Shown here piece by piece: positions 46,830 to 55,990 of a stretch of 64,000 bases of DNA. The notes beneath the pieces were generated by a model. The model saw nothing but the letters and a program-made list of their open reading frames with translations, made no database searches and was not told where the DNA came from. The DNA is from Aliidiomarina sedimenti (GTDB lineage: Bacteria; Pseudomonadota; Gammaproteobacteria; Enterobacterales; Alteromonadaceae). The DNA is taken from the NCBI RefSeq assembly GCF_003986955.1, contig NZ_PIPN01000003.1:62001-126000 (forward strand), in the 5' to 3' direction. Numbering within the stretch: position 1 is the stretch's first letter; every line of letters starts with the position of its first letter. The position numbers and the translations under genes were made by a program.

Positions 46830-47257
46830 TTCAGTTCCCCGGTTAAATAGGAGGCTTGCGGGTCGACCAGATAACGGCCATTCATAGCCTGGCGACCGAG
46901 TAGCATTCTAAACTTCATGGTGTCACGATTTGTTAGTGTTAGCTCGACTTTAAAGGCGTTCCCACCAATCACCAGTGTAGTCTCGATCACGTAACGTGTC
47001 TCACGGTGTCCTCCGGAGTCAGTGACAGCTCGCTGGTCTTTAATCCTCGCTTCGCACATGTGCTCTTCGTTGCTGCCCTGGCGAGGGTGGACCCATATTC
47101 GTAACCATTGTTCACCGTTCTTTTCAAATGGTTCGAGCTGGAAAGCATGCAAACAGGAGGTTTTCGCCCCGGTGTCTACTTTCATTTTGATATTGGTGAT
47201 ACCCAGATCAGGCAAAGCGCCCCATTCGCGCCAGCCCAGAGTTGTAGTTGCTGCCAC
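46826..47257 (-). CDS. rimB: RimB-like protease (Pfam zinc/ATP-dependent protease family, DTGA motif)
   Basis: A 143-residue protein. The start is a GTG at 47257 with a textbook AGGAGA 5-10 bases upstream; an in-frame ATG at 47293 would place this ribosome-binding site inside the gene. It contains [14 protein letters not shown] (D28-T-G-A) and later LLGRQAM, the retropepsin-like aspartyl protease signature of the family annotated as putative ATP-dependent zinc protease. It is coupled to rimK by an ATGA overlap. In Pseudomonas RimB is the protease partner of RimK. Confidence 0.78.
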   Translation of the reverse strand: MAATTTLGWREWGALPDLGITNIKMKVDTGAKTSCLHAFQLEPFEKNGEQWLRIWVHPRQGSNEEHMCEARIKDQRAVTDSGGHRETRYVIETTLVIGGNAFKVELTLTNRDTMKFRMLLGRQAMNGRYLVDPQASYLTGELK

Positions 47258-47335
47258 TGTTTTCTCCTGTGTGATTAGCACTGCTAACGCCATTCCGTGT
47301 TAGACCAGTGTTTGGCGTTGAGCCAGCGGTTGTCA

Positions 47336-48160
47336 TTAAGGGTAGGGCATCCGGTAGGAACTGTCTTGCCCCTGAACCACGCTTGGGGTTTGCGTGATGA
47401 CAACGCCGGCATTTTGCATAGCAGGCAGCATTAAATCAATCAGTTTTGAGCGGGCATCAAAAAAACCCTCAGTTTGAGTCCAGACCGACCACTGTACTTG
47501 TAAACCAAGTACGCCTATTCCTAAACGAAATAAATCAGGTTCTGGATCACGAAGGAAGTCGGTATGGGGCTGGATTAGCCGGGTCAGAATGTCTTCAAGC
47601 TGAACACAGTCGGTGCCCAGATCGACCCAGAAATTAAGGTCTATCCGGCGGATCTGAAACTTGGCGAAATTGATCACGTGACCTTTTATCAGGTCATCAT
47701 TGGGAACCCGAACGTAGAGGTTGTCGAAGGTGCGAATTTTAATCGCCAGCCAGTCAATGCTGACGACTTCACCGCGGGTTGCATTGACGGCTATGACGTC
47801 ACCAACTTTGAAACTTTTTTCGCCAAGTAAAAACAGGCCACTAATAAAGTTTGAGGTCGATGCTTGCGACGCAAAACCTATGGCCACCGACAGCACACCG
47901 GCTACGGCTAGCAGTACACCGCTATGAAAACCGAGTTCACTGAGCGCAATCAGGACGAAAATAAAGACAATGCTGTAAGACATCGCCCGACGAAACAGAA
48001 TAGCCTTGTGCGGGCTGGTATGCGTATCGACGTACTTGCGCATACCGTGGATCAGAATATTACGCAGCACAATACCGAGCAACAGGTAGCCCAGAGCGCG
48101 TAACCAGGCACCGCCATCAGCGCCTTGCAGGGGTTGCAGAACTTGTTGAAGAATATCCAC
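47336..48160 (-). CDS. MscS-family mechanosensitive channel
   Basis: A 274-residue inner-membrane protein with three or four helices. The pore helix is seen in VAIGFASQASTSNFISGLFLLGEKSFKVGD, the alanine/glycine-rich MscS TM3 followed by the beta domain that binds the membrane edge. It lets solutes out on osmotic downshock. It starts with GTG, preceded by AAGGA at a good distance. It lies 8 bases after the DUF432-like gene, so the pair is an operon. It is shorter than the MscK/YbdG types and closest in size to MscS. Confidence 0.88.
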   Translation of the reverse strand: MDILQQVLQPLQGADGGAWLRALGYLLLGIVLRNILIHGMRKYVDTHTSPHKAILFRRAMSYSIVFIFVLIALSELGFHSGVLLAVAGVLSVAIGFASQASTSNFISGLFLLGEKSFKVGDVIAVNATRGEVVSIDWLAIKIRTFDNLYVRVPNDDLIKGHVINFAKFQIRRIDLNFWVDLGTDCVQLEDILTRLIQPHTDFLRDPEPDLFRLGIGVLGLQVQWSVWTQTEGFFDARSKLIDLMLPAMQNAGVVITQTPSVVQGQDSSYRMPYP

Positions 48161-48168
48161 GCTGATCC

Positions 48169-48957
48169 TTATCCTATAATTGCTTCCAGTGCCCGTAAAA
48201 TGGTGCGCGCTTCACTGCGCATGCGAGGCTCGCTGATGAGTTGCAGCTGTTCATGCCGACAGGGCACGGACTTCCCATAATGCAGGCTGAGTTCATCAGT
48301 CAGTTTTTCATTGGTAATGGTTAACGGGCAGGTCCAGTAATGCTGGCCGTCGACCCGGTAGACGGGAAGAAACTGCGCCGGCAGATTGAGTTTGTCGATG
48401 CTAAGATGCTCGGGATCGCGGTTATGCACGCGGACCTCGAGAATCGCCCGATGCGGCGCTGCAGGAAGCTCGTCAATACTTTGCACCAGCCCGGACTCAA
48501 TTTCATAACATAACTCACCCCGGCGGGTATTACTGCCAAACCAGGTCAGTGGCAATTTCTCGACAAAAAACTCAATCAACGGGCGTTTATTGTTGCCAAT
48601 ATAAAGTTGGTACATCAACGGCAGGCTGACATAAAAATATGGTTTGCGGCCATGCGGGATCAGGATCGGCTGAGTCGGGCGGGCGACCAGGTTCTTATCA
48701 GCCATACAGGGGACAATGCGCAGGGTACTTTCCTGTTCTGCATTGCTCCAGCGTTGCCAGGTGTTGGCCTGGTCTGGCATGGTGACGTTACGTTCAATGC
48801 AAAGCGCACGTTGCAACGAGCAGGCGGGCGCCTCACGGTTAACCCGGGCAAGCACCCATTGTTGTGGCTGACGCTGGATAAACAACGTTTCCTCATGGGT
48901 CTCAATTGACACTGCTTCGCCTGGTGGTAATTGAAAGGCCTCGACGGCTTGCAACAT
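48169..48957 (-). CDS. Conserved protein upstream of mscS, possible DUF432
   Basis: A 262-residue soluble protein without signal or membrane segments. It appears to be mostly beta structure with several Trp and Pro residues; segments such as GRKPYFYVSLPLMYQLYIGN, WFGSNTRRGELCYEIES and HRAILEVRVHNRD may be conserved. I think this is DUF432, a family I recall next to mechanosensitive channels in some archaea and proteobacteria, but I am not certain. The tight link to mscS (8 bases) suggests it modulates that channel. A function cannot be read from the sequence. Confidence 0.5.
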   Translation of the reverse strand: MLQAVEAFQLPPGEAVSIETHEETLFIQRQPQQWVLARVNREAPACSLQRALCIERNVTMPDQANTWQRWSNAEQESTLRIVPCMADKNLVARPTQPILIPHGRKPYFYVSLPLMYQLYIGNNKRPLIEFFVEKLPLTWFGSNTRRGELCYEIESGLVQSIDELPAAPHRAILEVRVHNRDPEHLSIDKLNLPAQFLPVYRVDGQHYWTCPLTITNEKLTDELSLHYGKSVPCRHEQLQLISEPRMRSEARTILRALEAIIG

Positions 48958-49059
48958 GATACGCTAACTTAATAGAAATAAATGCGGGTTCCATCATCGC
49001 TTTTTTCGTTTTATCCGTAAAGTCGAGAAGTTGTAAACGTTCAGAGGAGGGCGATTTGA

Positions 49060-49794
49060 ATGCCTAAATGCACAGACTGTCATTGCCATACGCCATTAGA
49101 TTTCGCCATCCGCATGGCATTTCAGCCAATTGTTGATGTTGAACAGCGCAGCGTATTTGCGCATGAAGCGCTGGTGCGCGGCGAACATGGTGAAGGGGCC
49201 GGAGAAGTGATTGGCAGGGTCAATGCCGACAATCTGTACAGTTTTGACCAGGCCTGCCGGGTCAAGTCGATTGAAACCGCCGCTGCGGTTAAGCTCCCGG
49301 CAAAGTTATCGATCAATTTTATGCCGAATGCCATTTACGAGCCGGAAACCTGCCTGGCTAAAACGCTGCAAACTGCAAAGCGGGTTAATTTCCCTCATCA
49401 GAATATTATCTTCGAGGTGACCGAGCACGAGAAAGTGGAAAATCATGATTTACTGGTCGATGTATTCCAAACCTATCAGCGGCATGGTTTCATGACCGCC
49501 ATCGATGACTTCGGTGAAGGCTACGCGGGGCTCAACCTGCTTGCTGACTTTCAGCCGGATTTGCTGAAACTGGATATGAAAATGATCCGGGGTATTGACC
49601 AGAACAGGGTCAAACAGGCGATTTTCTCGGGTATTGCGAAAGTGGCTGAAGAACTCGGCATCACGCTTATCGCTGAAGGCGTGGAAACGGCAGAAGAACA
49701 CGCGTTCTTTAAACACGCGGGGGTGAAACTGCAACAGGGGTATTACTTCGCCCGGCCCGCCCTTGAACAAGCCATTATGCCTGAGTGGCGCTAA
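49060..49794 (+). CDS. EAL-domain c-di-GMP phosphodiesterase with N-terminal Cys/His cluster
   Basis: A 244-residue single-domain EAL protein. All key residues are seen: EALVRG, SINFMPNA, FEVTEHE, AIDDFGEGYAGLNLL, LLKLDMKMIR and LIAEGVETAEE, so hydrolysis of c-di-GMP to pGpG is expected. Before the domain is a short CTDCHCH motif (residues 4-10), which might bind a metal or sense redox state. AGGAGG lies 9 bases before the ATG. It diverges from the mscS pair and converges with DUF2982. RimA, the RimK partner in Pseudomonas, is a phosphodiesterase of c-di-GMP; this gene is a candidate for the same role. Confidence 0.88.
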   Translation: MPKCTDCHCHTPLDFAIRMAFQPIVDVEQRSVFAHEALVRGEHGEGAGEVIGRVNADNLYSFDQACRVKSIETAAAVKLPAKLSINFMPNAIYEPETCLAKTLQTAKRVNFPHQNIIFEVTEHEKVENHDLLVDVFQTYQRHGFMTAIDDFGEGYAGLNLLADFQPDLLKLDMKMIRGIDQNRVKQAIFSGIAKVAEELGITLIAEGVETAEEHAFFKHAGVKLQQGYYFARPALEQAIMPEWR

Positions 49795-49815
49795 TCCGCG
49801 CCTTTGCCCGTGAAT

Positions 49816-50496
49816 TTAAAGGTACTGATTACGAGTTTGCTGCAATGCTTTAAGGTGAGCGACAAAGTCAGATAAGGGTCGATCGAACGCATTCTGCGGA
49901 ATATAGAGGTCATAGCCGAGCAGTTCGCGCATCAGCTGCATGCGTACGGCAAAGGTGGCAAGGACACCGGAGTACCGTTTTCCGGTTTCGCTGACAAAGT
50001 AATCGGGCACTTCAAAATAATCAGTGTACTGGCGGTGCGCGGGCATTTCACTGCGTATGGCCTGGGTCATCAGCGCCCGCTGCTGATGCAGCAGATGCAC
50101 CGCAAGGCGCGGCGACAGCTGCTGCAGGAAGGCATCGTAATGGCGTAAACGAATTCCAAGAAAAGCCAGTGGCTGGCGTTTGGCGCCATACTGCACCGTG
50201 GGCACGTCGTAGCGGACAATGTCGTCCCAGGTTAGTGTCCAGCGCCCGCGAATATGGATGTAATGTATTTTATCCGGGGTGATCTCAAGGCTGGTCTCCG
50301 GCTCAATCAGCTTACCGACGCCGAGCGCCATTGTGATTAAGCAAAACGATGACAGACACAGCCGCACCGGCCAGGGCATGAGCTCGGTTTGTCCGTGCAC
50401 CAGTGCAATTAAAAGCAGACCTCCGGCCCCTAATAACAGGTAAAAGGAACCGTTGCGCTTCGTATGCGGACGTATTCTGCGGACCAGTTCAGTCAT
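49816..50496 (-). CDS. DUF2982 membrane protein
   Basis: A 226-residue protein with two adjacent N-terminal membrane helices (about 18-35 and 42-60) and a cytoplasmic C-terminal domain with many His, Tyr and Gln residues. The pattern around SLEITPDKIHYIHIRGRWTLTWDDIVRYDVP recalls membrane-associated beta (PH-like) domains, and the family is, I believe, DUF2982, found in Alteromonadales and Vibrionales. Its function is unknown. The start overlaps the stop of the 49-codon ORF by 4 bases (ATGA), so it is the last gene of a mutH-led operon. Confidence 0.65.
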   Translation of the reverse strand: MTELVRRIRPHTKRNGSFYLLLGAGGLLLIALVHGQTELMPWPVRLCLSSFCLITMALGVGKLIEPETSLEITPDKIHYIHIRGRWTLTWDDIVRYDVPTVQYGAKRQPLAFLGIRLRHYDAFLQQLSPRLAVHLLHQQRALMTQAIRSEMPAHRQYTDYFEVPDYFVSETGKRYSGVLATFAVRMQLMRELLGYDLYIPQNAFDRPLSDFVAHLKALQQTRNQYL

Positions 50497-50642
50497 CGAC
50501 TCGGCTCACCAAGGCTAACCACCCACCAGGCTATCCAGGGCAACAGTAAAATGCACCAGAGCAACAACAGGCGGGTTCGTTTACAGTATTCACAGTCGGT
50601 TTGCCACCATTGGCGCAACCGGCTTTTCATTTTCTTAGTCAT
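50493..50642 (-). CDS. Short membrane protein with CxxC motif (49 residues)
   Basis: A small ORF between mutH and the DUF2982 gene. The product has a basic N terminus, a CEYCKRTR segment with a CxxC pair at residues 17-20, and then one Trp/Leu-rich membrane helix (about 24-43). Translation starts at the ATG at 50642 or at a second in-frame ATG at 50630; neither has a strong Shine-Dalgarno. It begins 17 bases after mutH and ends in an ATGA overlap with the next gene, which strongly supports it as a real gene. I do not recognise a family; similar small proteins follow mutH in related genomes as far as I recall. Confidence 0.6.
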   Translation of the reverse strand: MTKKMKSRLRQWWQTDCEYCKRTRLLLLWCILLLPWIAWWVVSLGEPSR

Positions 50643-50659
50643 AGTTTCAGCATGCTGAG

Positions 50660-51364
50660 TTACCAGCTGTTTTGCAAGGCACGCTGCAGAATCCGTGCGG
50701 TAAAATCAGTTTTCAGATAGTAGCCGCGGGGCAGCGTTTGAATGGTATCGCCGTCTGGCCCGATGGCCGCGGTTAAGGCTTTACTGTTTGCAGCTTTTGG
50801 GCGTAGTTGCAATGCTTGCCCATGACGCGCGGTAATTTGCTGGATCTGCCCCAGAATAATGCGCTCAGTGATTTCTTCCCAGTCGGCACGTAAAAGTGCA
50901 TCTTCGTCGGCGGCTGGCTGCCAGAGGAAGGGCATACCGATGCAACGGTCGGCGGGTTTTATCTCACGTCGGCCATCCAGCGGGACCCAGAGTACTTTTT
51001 GCAGCTTATTACGGACATTGGACTGTTGCCAGCTGACCCCATTCAGTCCGAGTAGGGGGGCAATGCATACATAGGTGGTTTCCAGCGGCGTACCACCGCT
51101 ATTAACCGGAATGGTTTTCAGCTCAATCCCCAGCTCAGGGAAATCCTGCTCTGGTCGGGACCCTGCTGAGGCGCCAAGGTAAAGCTCAATCAACTGACCG
51201 CTCCAGCCTTTTGCTCTGCTCAGATTATCCGGTGTGACCCAGCCGGCTTGCTCAGCCAGCCAGCCCAGCGGCATACCTGCCAGTGCACAGGCACGGGTCA
51301 GCAGCTGCTGTTCGTCGGCAGGCGGGTGAGACGGAACTTGTGGCAACTGTAAATAGTCGGACAT
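50660..51364 (-). CDS. mutH: DNA mismatch repair endonuclease MutH
   Basis: A 234-residue protein (E. coli 229) that nicks the unmethylated strand at hemimethylated GATC sites when activated by MutS and MutL. The catalytic DxnExK is visible as [15 protein letters not shown] (Asp, Glu, Lys). I start at the ATG at 51364; the frame is open far upstream to 51577 but that would cross the rppH start on the other strand and adds nonconserved residues. MutH presence implies Dam methylation and methyl-directed repair. It diverges from rppH as in E. coli and other gammaproteobacteria. Confidence 0.95.
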   Translation of the reverse strand: MSDYLQLPQVPSHPPADEQQLLTRACALAGMPLGWLAEQAGWVTPDNLSRAKGWSGQLIELYLGASAGSRPEQDFPELGIELKTIPVNSGGTPLETTYVCIAPLLGLNGVSWQQSNVRNKLQKVLWVPLDGRREIKPADRCIGMPFLWQPAADEDALLRADWEEITERIILGQIQQITARHGQALQLRPKAANSKALTAAIGPDGDTIQTLPRGYYLKTDFTARILQRALQNSW

Positions 51365-51487
51365 CGGGGTCGTTATCGGTTGTGAAATAAGGTCTGTTGG
51401 TATGTTACCAGTTACAGGTAATGTTTGCCCATTGTTGGCCTTTATGGAAGAATCAAAGTCAGAGATGAATAGTATGGAGATGCTCGC

Positions 51488-51997
51488 GTGATTGATGCCG
51501 AAGGTTATCGTTCGAATGTCGGCATAGTGATATGTAACGAGCACGGGCAAGTCTTCTGGGCCAGACGTTATGGGCAAAATAGCTGGCAGTTTCCACAGGG
51601 CGGTATTGACGAAGGCGAGACGCCGGAACAGGCAATGTTTCGTGAGTTATACGAAGAAGTGGGCTTACGTCCCGAGCAAGTGGAACTTATTTATACCAGC
51701 CGTAACTGGTTTCGCTACAAGTTACCGAAACGTTTGGTGCGCAAAGGCGCCAAACCCGTGTGTATTGGACAGAAACAGAAATGGTTTTTGTTACGTTTGA
51801 CCTGCCCGGAATCAGATGTCGATGTGTTGCAGTCCGGCCATCCGGAGTTTGATGGCTGGCGCTGGGTGTCCTACTGGTATCCGGTGCGTCAGGTGGTGTC
51901 CTTTAAAAGGGACGTGTACCGCCGTGTAATGAAAGAATTTGCGGCTATCGCCATGCCATTTCAACATAAACGTTCTAAACGTAAGCGCAGGCGATAA
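51488..51997 (+). CDS. rppH: RNA pyrophosphohydrolase
   Basis: A 169-residue Nudix hydrolase that removes pyrophosphate from the 5' end of mRNAs and so triggers RNase E decay. It starts with GTG ([14 protein letters not shown], like E. coli MIDDDGYRPNVGIV), with GGAG upstream. The Nudix box is [20 protein letters not shown] followed by VGL. A strongly basic C-terminal tail ([10 protein letters not shown]) may bind RNA. ptsP follows after 3 bases, the same order as in E. coli, and mutH diverges. Confidence 0.96.
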   Translation: MIDAEGYRSNVGIVICNEHGQVFWARRYGQNSWQFPQGGIDEGETPEQAMFRELYEEVGLRPEQVELIYTSRNWFRYKLPKRLVRKGAKPVCIGQKQKWFLLRLTCPESDVDVLQSGHPEFDGWRWVSYWYPVRQVVSFKRDVYRRVMKEFAAIAMPFQHKRSKRKRRR

Positions 51998-52000
51998 CCT

Positions 52001-54280
52001 ATGGTGATGCTGGCAAAATTACATCGAATTGTTGAGGCGGTAAATCAGGCGCCGGAGTTTGATACTGCCCTGCGTACCATGGTGACCCGGGTTAAAGCTG
52101 CTCTGCAAACGGATGTATGCAGCATCTATATTGCTGACTATCAATCTGAGGAATTTGTCCTCGCTGCCTCAGATGGCCTGCGTATGAATCAGGGTGAACG
52201 GATCACGCTGAAATTCGGTGAAGGCCTTATCAGCCTCGCCGCACAGCGTGAAGAGCCGCTCAACTTCGCCAATGCGGCACAGCACCCAAGCTTTAAACTG
52301 GTTGATGAGGTCGAAGAAGAAGGCTTCAGGGCCATGCTGGTCGCGCCTATTATTCACCAGCGCCGGGTGATGGGTGTGCTGGCGGTGCAGCAAGCGGCGG
52401 CCCGGGCATTTTCTGCAGACGAAGAATCCTTTGTGGTGACTTTGGCCGCGCAGTTAGCGTCGGTCATTGCGCACGCCGAGGCCAAGGGTTTGTTGGCCAG
52501 TCATACTGCGCCGTGGCTACGGAGCCTGCATGCAGTGCCCGGTTCGCCTGGGGTTGCTATTGGTCGCGCTTTTATTGGCAAGCCTGCTGCCCGGCTAAGT
52601 GCAGTGGTTCCACGAAAAACTGAAAAACCCTGGCGCCATATTCGTTTGTTCCGCAAAGCGGTGATGCAAACCCGCCGTGAGTTGCAGGATCTGGCAAAGC
52701 AAGTTGCGAGCTATGTAGCGGAAGACACCCTGGCTATTTTTGATGTCTACCAGGGGATGCTTGATGCGGCCTCATTAGGCAACGCGGTTGAAAGCAAAAT
52801 CCGCGATGGCTGGATGGCACAAACCGCGGTCAAGCTGACCGTGGAAGACTATGTAGCTCAGTTTGAAGACCTTGAGGACCCCTATCTGCAGGAGCGGGCG
52901 GTCGATGTGCGTGACCTCGGCCAGCGTATTCTGTCGCATCTGCAGCAGCGCAGTAGTCGCGATCAGGTGATTCCGGACCACTGTATCCTGGTGGCTGAGG
53001 AAGTCACCGCCAGTATGCTGGCTGAAATCCCGCGGGAGAAACTGCAGGGCATTGTGTCATTACGAGGCAGTGCCAACTCGCATGCAGCAATCATGGCCCG
53101 CAGTATGGGCGTGCCGGCGGTGCTGGGGATTGAAGATGTGCCGTTGCAGTACCTTGAAGAACAGTTTCTGATAGTGGACGGGTATTCGGGGGAGCTCTTT
53201 GTAAATCCCTTTGAGCAGGTCCTGGACGAGTATAAACAGCTGCAGCTGGAAGAAGAGGAACTGGCTGAAATTGTTGCCCGGGATCGTGATTTGCCTGCGC
53301 AAACTCAGGATGGGGTGGCGGTAACCCTGCAAATTAACGCCGGTCTGAATATCGAGCATGGGGTTGAACACAACGGTCATTATGACGGCATTGGCCTCTA
53401 TCGCACCGAAATTCCATTCATGATGAAAGATCGCTTTCCTACGGAAGCTGAGCAGACTGAGCTTTATCATCAGGTGTTACAGAGTTTTGGCGATCTGCCA
53501 GTGGTCATGCGCACGCTTGACGTGGGTGGTGATAAACCGCTGCCGTATTTTCCATTGCACGAAGACAACCCCTTTCTGGGCTGGCGTGGTATTCGGCTGA
53601 CCCTCGACCACCCTGAGATTTTCCTGGTGCAGGCTCGCGCTATGCTGGCGGCCAATGTGGGGCGCAGTAATCTGAAAATTCTGCTGCCGATGATATCCTC
53701 ACTGGAAGAAGTCGAAGAAGCGGCACGCTTACTCAATCAGGCGTATTTCGAAGTGCGCAATGAGCTGGTGCAGAAACAACCGGGGGCGACGCTGGCACGA
53801 CCTGAGCTTGGTGTGATGATAGAAGTGCCGGGTATTTTATATCAGCTGGAAATGATTGCACCGCGAGTTGATTTCTTTTCGGTCGGTACCAATGACCTGA
53901 CCCAGTATTTACTTGCAGTGGATCGCAACAACCCGCGCGTAGCCAGCCTGTATGAACCCTATCACCCGGCCGTATTGCGGGCACTGATGCATATCATTGA
54001 AGAATGCCACCGTCTGGACCGACCGGTCAGTGTGTGTGGCGAATTTGCCGGTGATCCGGGCGGCGCGATGTTACTTATCGCGATGGGCTACCGCAACCTG
54101 AGCATGAATAGTCACAACCTGGATAAAGTGAAGTGGATAATCCGTAATGTGCACACCAGCACCTTGCAGGTGTTGCTGACTCAGGCGTTGAAAGCACGGC
54201 ATCCGTCGCAGGTCCGCAGAATTGTGAATAATAAGCTGGAAAGCCTCGGCCTGGGCGGCTTTATCCGGGCGGGCAAGTAG
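52001..54280 (+). CDS. ptsP: PEP-protein phosphotransferase of the nitrogen PTS (EI-Ntr)
   Basis: A 759-residue protein (E. coli PtsP 748). It starts with a GAF domain (about 5-155) that senses glutamine or 2-oxoglutarate, followed by the EI N domain with the phosphorylated His in GSANSHAAIMARSMG (near 362) and the C-terminal PEP-binding barrel (GLYRTEIPFM, RTLDVGGDKPLPYF, FSVGTNDLTQYLLAVDRNN, VCGEFAGDP). It feeds phosphate from PEP to NPr and EIIA-Ntr, regulating nitrogen and potassium metabolism. A second ATG two codons in is an alternative start. The TSUP gene starts directly at its stop codon. Confidence 0.96.
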   Translation: MVMLAKLHRIVEAVNQAPEFDTALRTMVTRVKAALQTDVCSIYIADYQSEEFVLAASDGLRMNQGERITLKFGEGLISLAAQREEPLNFANAAQHPSFKLVDEVEEEGFRAMLVAPIIHQRRVMGVLAVQQAAARAFSADEESFVVTLAAQLASVIAHAEAKGLLASHTAPWLRSLHAVPGSPGVAIGRAFIGKPAARLSAVVPRKTEKPWRHIRLFRKAVMQTRRELQDLAKQVASYVAEDTLAIFDVYQGMLDAASLGNAVESKIRDGWMAQTAVKLTVEDYVAQFEDLEDPYLQERAVDVRDLGQRILSHLQQRSSRDQVIPDHCILVAEEVTASMLAEIPREKLQGIVSLRGSANSHAAIMARSMGVPAVLGIEDVPLQYLEEQFLIVDGYSGELFVNPFEQVLDEYKQLQLEEEELAEIVARDRDLPAQTQDGVAVTLQINAGLNIEHGVEHNGHYDGIGLYRTEIPFMMKDRFPTEAEQTELYHQVLQSFGDLPVVMRTLDVGGDKPLPYFPLHEDNPFLGWRGIRLTLDHPEIFLVQARAMLAANVGRSNLKILLPMISSLEEVEEAARLLNQAYFEVRNELVQKQPGATLARPELGVMIEVPGILYQLEMIAPRVDFFSVGTNDLTQYLLAVDRNNPRVASLYEPYHPAVLRALMHIIEECHRLDRPVSVCGEFAGDPGGAMLLIAMGYRNLSMNSHNLDKVKWIIRNVHTSTLQVLLTQALKARHPSQVRRIVNNKLESLGLGGFIRAGK

Positions 54281-55078
54281 ATGCTGCTGAGCTTTTTCCT
54301 GTTGGCATTGGGTGGGATACTGGCCGGCCTGTTGTCGGGCATGCTCGGCATTGGCGGCGGTATTGTGGTCGTCCCGTTGTTAATCTACCTGTTGCCACTG
54401 ATGGGGATTGAAGCGGCGCTGGTGGTGCCGATGGCGGTGGGTACCAGTCTTGCCACTATTGTCGTGACCACCTTGTCAGGCGCCTATGCGCATCACCGCC
54501 ATCGTATGATCCTGTGGCCTTGGGTGGGGCTGATTGCCCCTTGCATGGTCGGCGGCGGTATAGTGGGGGCCATGCTCGGGGTTAAAATTGAGCCTCAATT
54601 ATTGCAGCGAATTTTTGCCACTGTTCTGTTACTGCTGGCCGCGCGGATGATCTGGAAGATGCAGCCGCGCGCCGACGACAAACGAATCCGGCGCACCCCG
54701 GTGCGGCTATGGTCCGTCGGTATTGGTGTTATTTCGTCGCTGGTGGGGATCGGTGGTGGTGCCCTGGTAGTGCCGCTGTTGCATTTTTACCAGATTACCA
54801 TGCGCCATGCAGTGGCAGTGGCTGCTGTGTGTAGCGTTCTGCTGGCCTTTGTTGGTACCATCACCTACGCGTTACTGGGTCAGCAGGTGAGTGCAGGGGT
54901 GGTTAAGGGCGCGGTCGGCTTTATTTACCTCCCCGCCTGGTTAGGGATTGCCGTGATGTCGGTGTTGATGGCGCCTGTTGGCGCGCGACTGGCGCGGATT
55001 TTACCGGTACGCTGGTTACAGCGTGCCTTTGCCTTGCTGCTGATTGTGGTATCAGTGCATCTTTTCGTCACTGTCTGA
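54281..55078 (+). CDS. TSUP-family (TauE/SafE) membrane transporter
   Basis: A 265-residue inner-membrane protein with about eight helices and an internal duplication: GGILAGLLSGMLGIGGGIVVVPLL in the first half and GIGVISSLVGIGGGALVVPLL in the second. TSUP members export or import sulfite, sulfoacetate or other small organic anions. Specificity cannot be told. It begins at the base after the ptsP stop, so it is translationally coupled; in some relatives a membrane protein occupies the same place between ptsP and lgt. lgt follows after 27 bases. Confidence 0.85.
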   Translation: MLLSFFLLALGGILAGLLSGMLGIGGGIVVVPLLIYLLPLMGIEAALVVPMAVGTSLATIVVTTLSGAYAHHRHRMILWPWVGLIAPCMVGGGIVGAMLGVKIEPQLLQRIFATVLLLLAARMIWKMQPRADDKRIRRTPVRLWSVGIGVISSLVGIGGGALVVPLLHFYQITMRHAVAVAAVCSVLLAFVGTITYALLGQQVSAGVVKGAVGFIYLPAWLGIAVMSVLMAPVGARLARILPVRWLQRAFALLLIVVSVHLFVTV

Positions 55079-55105
55079 CGACCATTAACAAGGATTGCAG
55101 AAGCA

Positions 55106-55990
55106 ATGACTCGAGACTATTACGTTCATCCGGGATTTGACCCGATTTTTTTTAGCGTAGGTCCACTGGATGTGCGCTGGTATGGCTTGATGTACCTGGT
55201 TGGGCTGGCATTCGCCTGGTGGTGGGGCAACCGACAGGCCGACCGCTCTCAGCAGGGGCAGGCCATCGGCGGTGAAGTATGGACCCGTGAGCAATGGAGC
55301 GATTTATTGTTCTGGGGCTTTCTGGCGCTGATTATTGGTGGCCGCGTGGGTTATGTGCTGTTTTATCAGTTCAGTGCGTTCCTTGCCAACCCATTGTACC
55401 TTTTCGATATCACCTCGGGCGGCATGTCGTTCCACGGTGGCTTGCTCGGCGCGATTGTTGCGATCCTGCTATATGCCAAAGTGAAAGGGCGCTCGATCAT
55501 GGCGGTGGGTGACTTTGTTGCCCCTCTGGTTCCAATTGGCTTAGGTGCAGGGCGGATAGGCAACTATATTAACGGCGAGCTGTGGGGGCGTACCACTGAC
55601 GTGCCATGGGCAGTGATTTTCCCGGCGGCCGGGCCTGACCCGCGGCACGCATCCCAGTTGTATCAGGCGTTCTTTGAAGGCCTGCTGTTGTTTGCTTTAT
55701 TGTTTTGGTTTAGCCGCCGTCAGCGGCCGACCGGCGCCATTGCGGGTTTATTCTTGATTGGCTACGGCTGCGCACGTTTGTTCACCGAGTATTTCCGTGA
55801 ACCCGATGCTCATCTCGGTTTGTTGGCCGCGTCACTGTCGATGGGCCAATGGTTATCGATCCCCATGGTGCTAGTGGGAGTTCTGTTTCTGCTGCTCGCG
55901 TATCGTGGCGTATTTAAGCCACGTTACACGCAGCAAGTGGCGAGCAAAGAGAGCAAAACGCAGGGTAAACAGCGTGGAGGCAAGTCATGA
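55106..55990 (+). CDS. lgt: Prolipoprotein diacylglyceryl transferase
   Basis: A 294-residue integral membrane enzyme that moves diacylglycerol from phosphatidylglycerol to the lipobox cysteine of prolipoproteins, the first step of lipoprotein maturation. The Lgt signature is [16 protein letters not shown] with its essential Arg and Asn/Glu, and the N-terminal [10 protein letters not shown] and [12 protein letters not shown] match the family. It serves all lipoproteins including the FlgO-like and efflux adaptor proteins of this window. AAGGA precedes the start, and it is coupled to thyA by an ATGA overlap as in E. coli. Confidence 0.96.
   Translation: MTRDYYVHPGFDPIFFSVGPLDVRWYGLMYLVGLAFAWWWGNRQADRSQQGQAIGGEVWTREQWSDLLFWGFLALIIGGRVGYVLFYQFSAFLANPLYLFDITSGGMSFHGGLLGAIVAILLYAKVKGRSIMAVGDFVAPLVPIGLGAGRIGNYINGELWGRTTDVPWAVIFPAAGPDPRHASQLYQAFFEGLLLFALLFWFSRRQRPTGAIAGLFLIGYGCARLFTEYFREPDAHLGLLAASLSMGQWLSIPMVLVGVLFLLLAYRGVFKPRYTQQVASKESKTQGKQRGGKS

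Noticed and set aside
51365-51577. Upstream extension of mutH by 71 codons
   Set aside because: It runs through the divergent rppH start, and the MutH family begins near the ATG at 51364.
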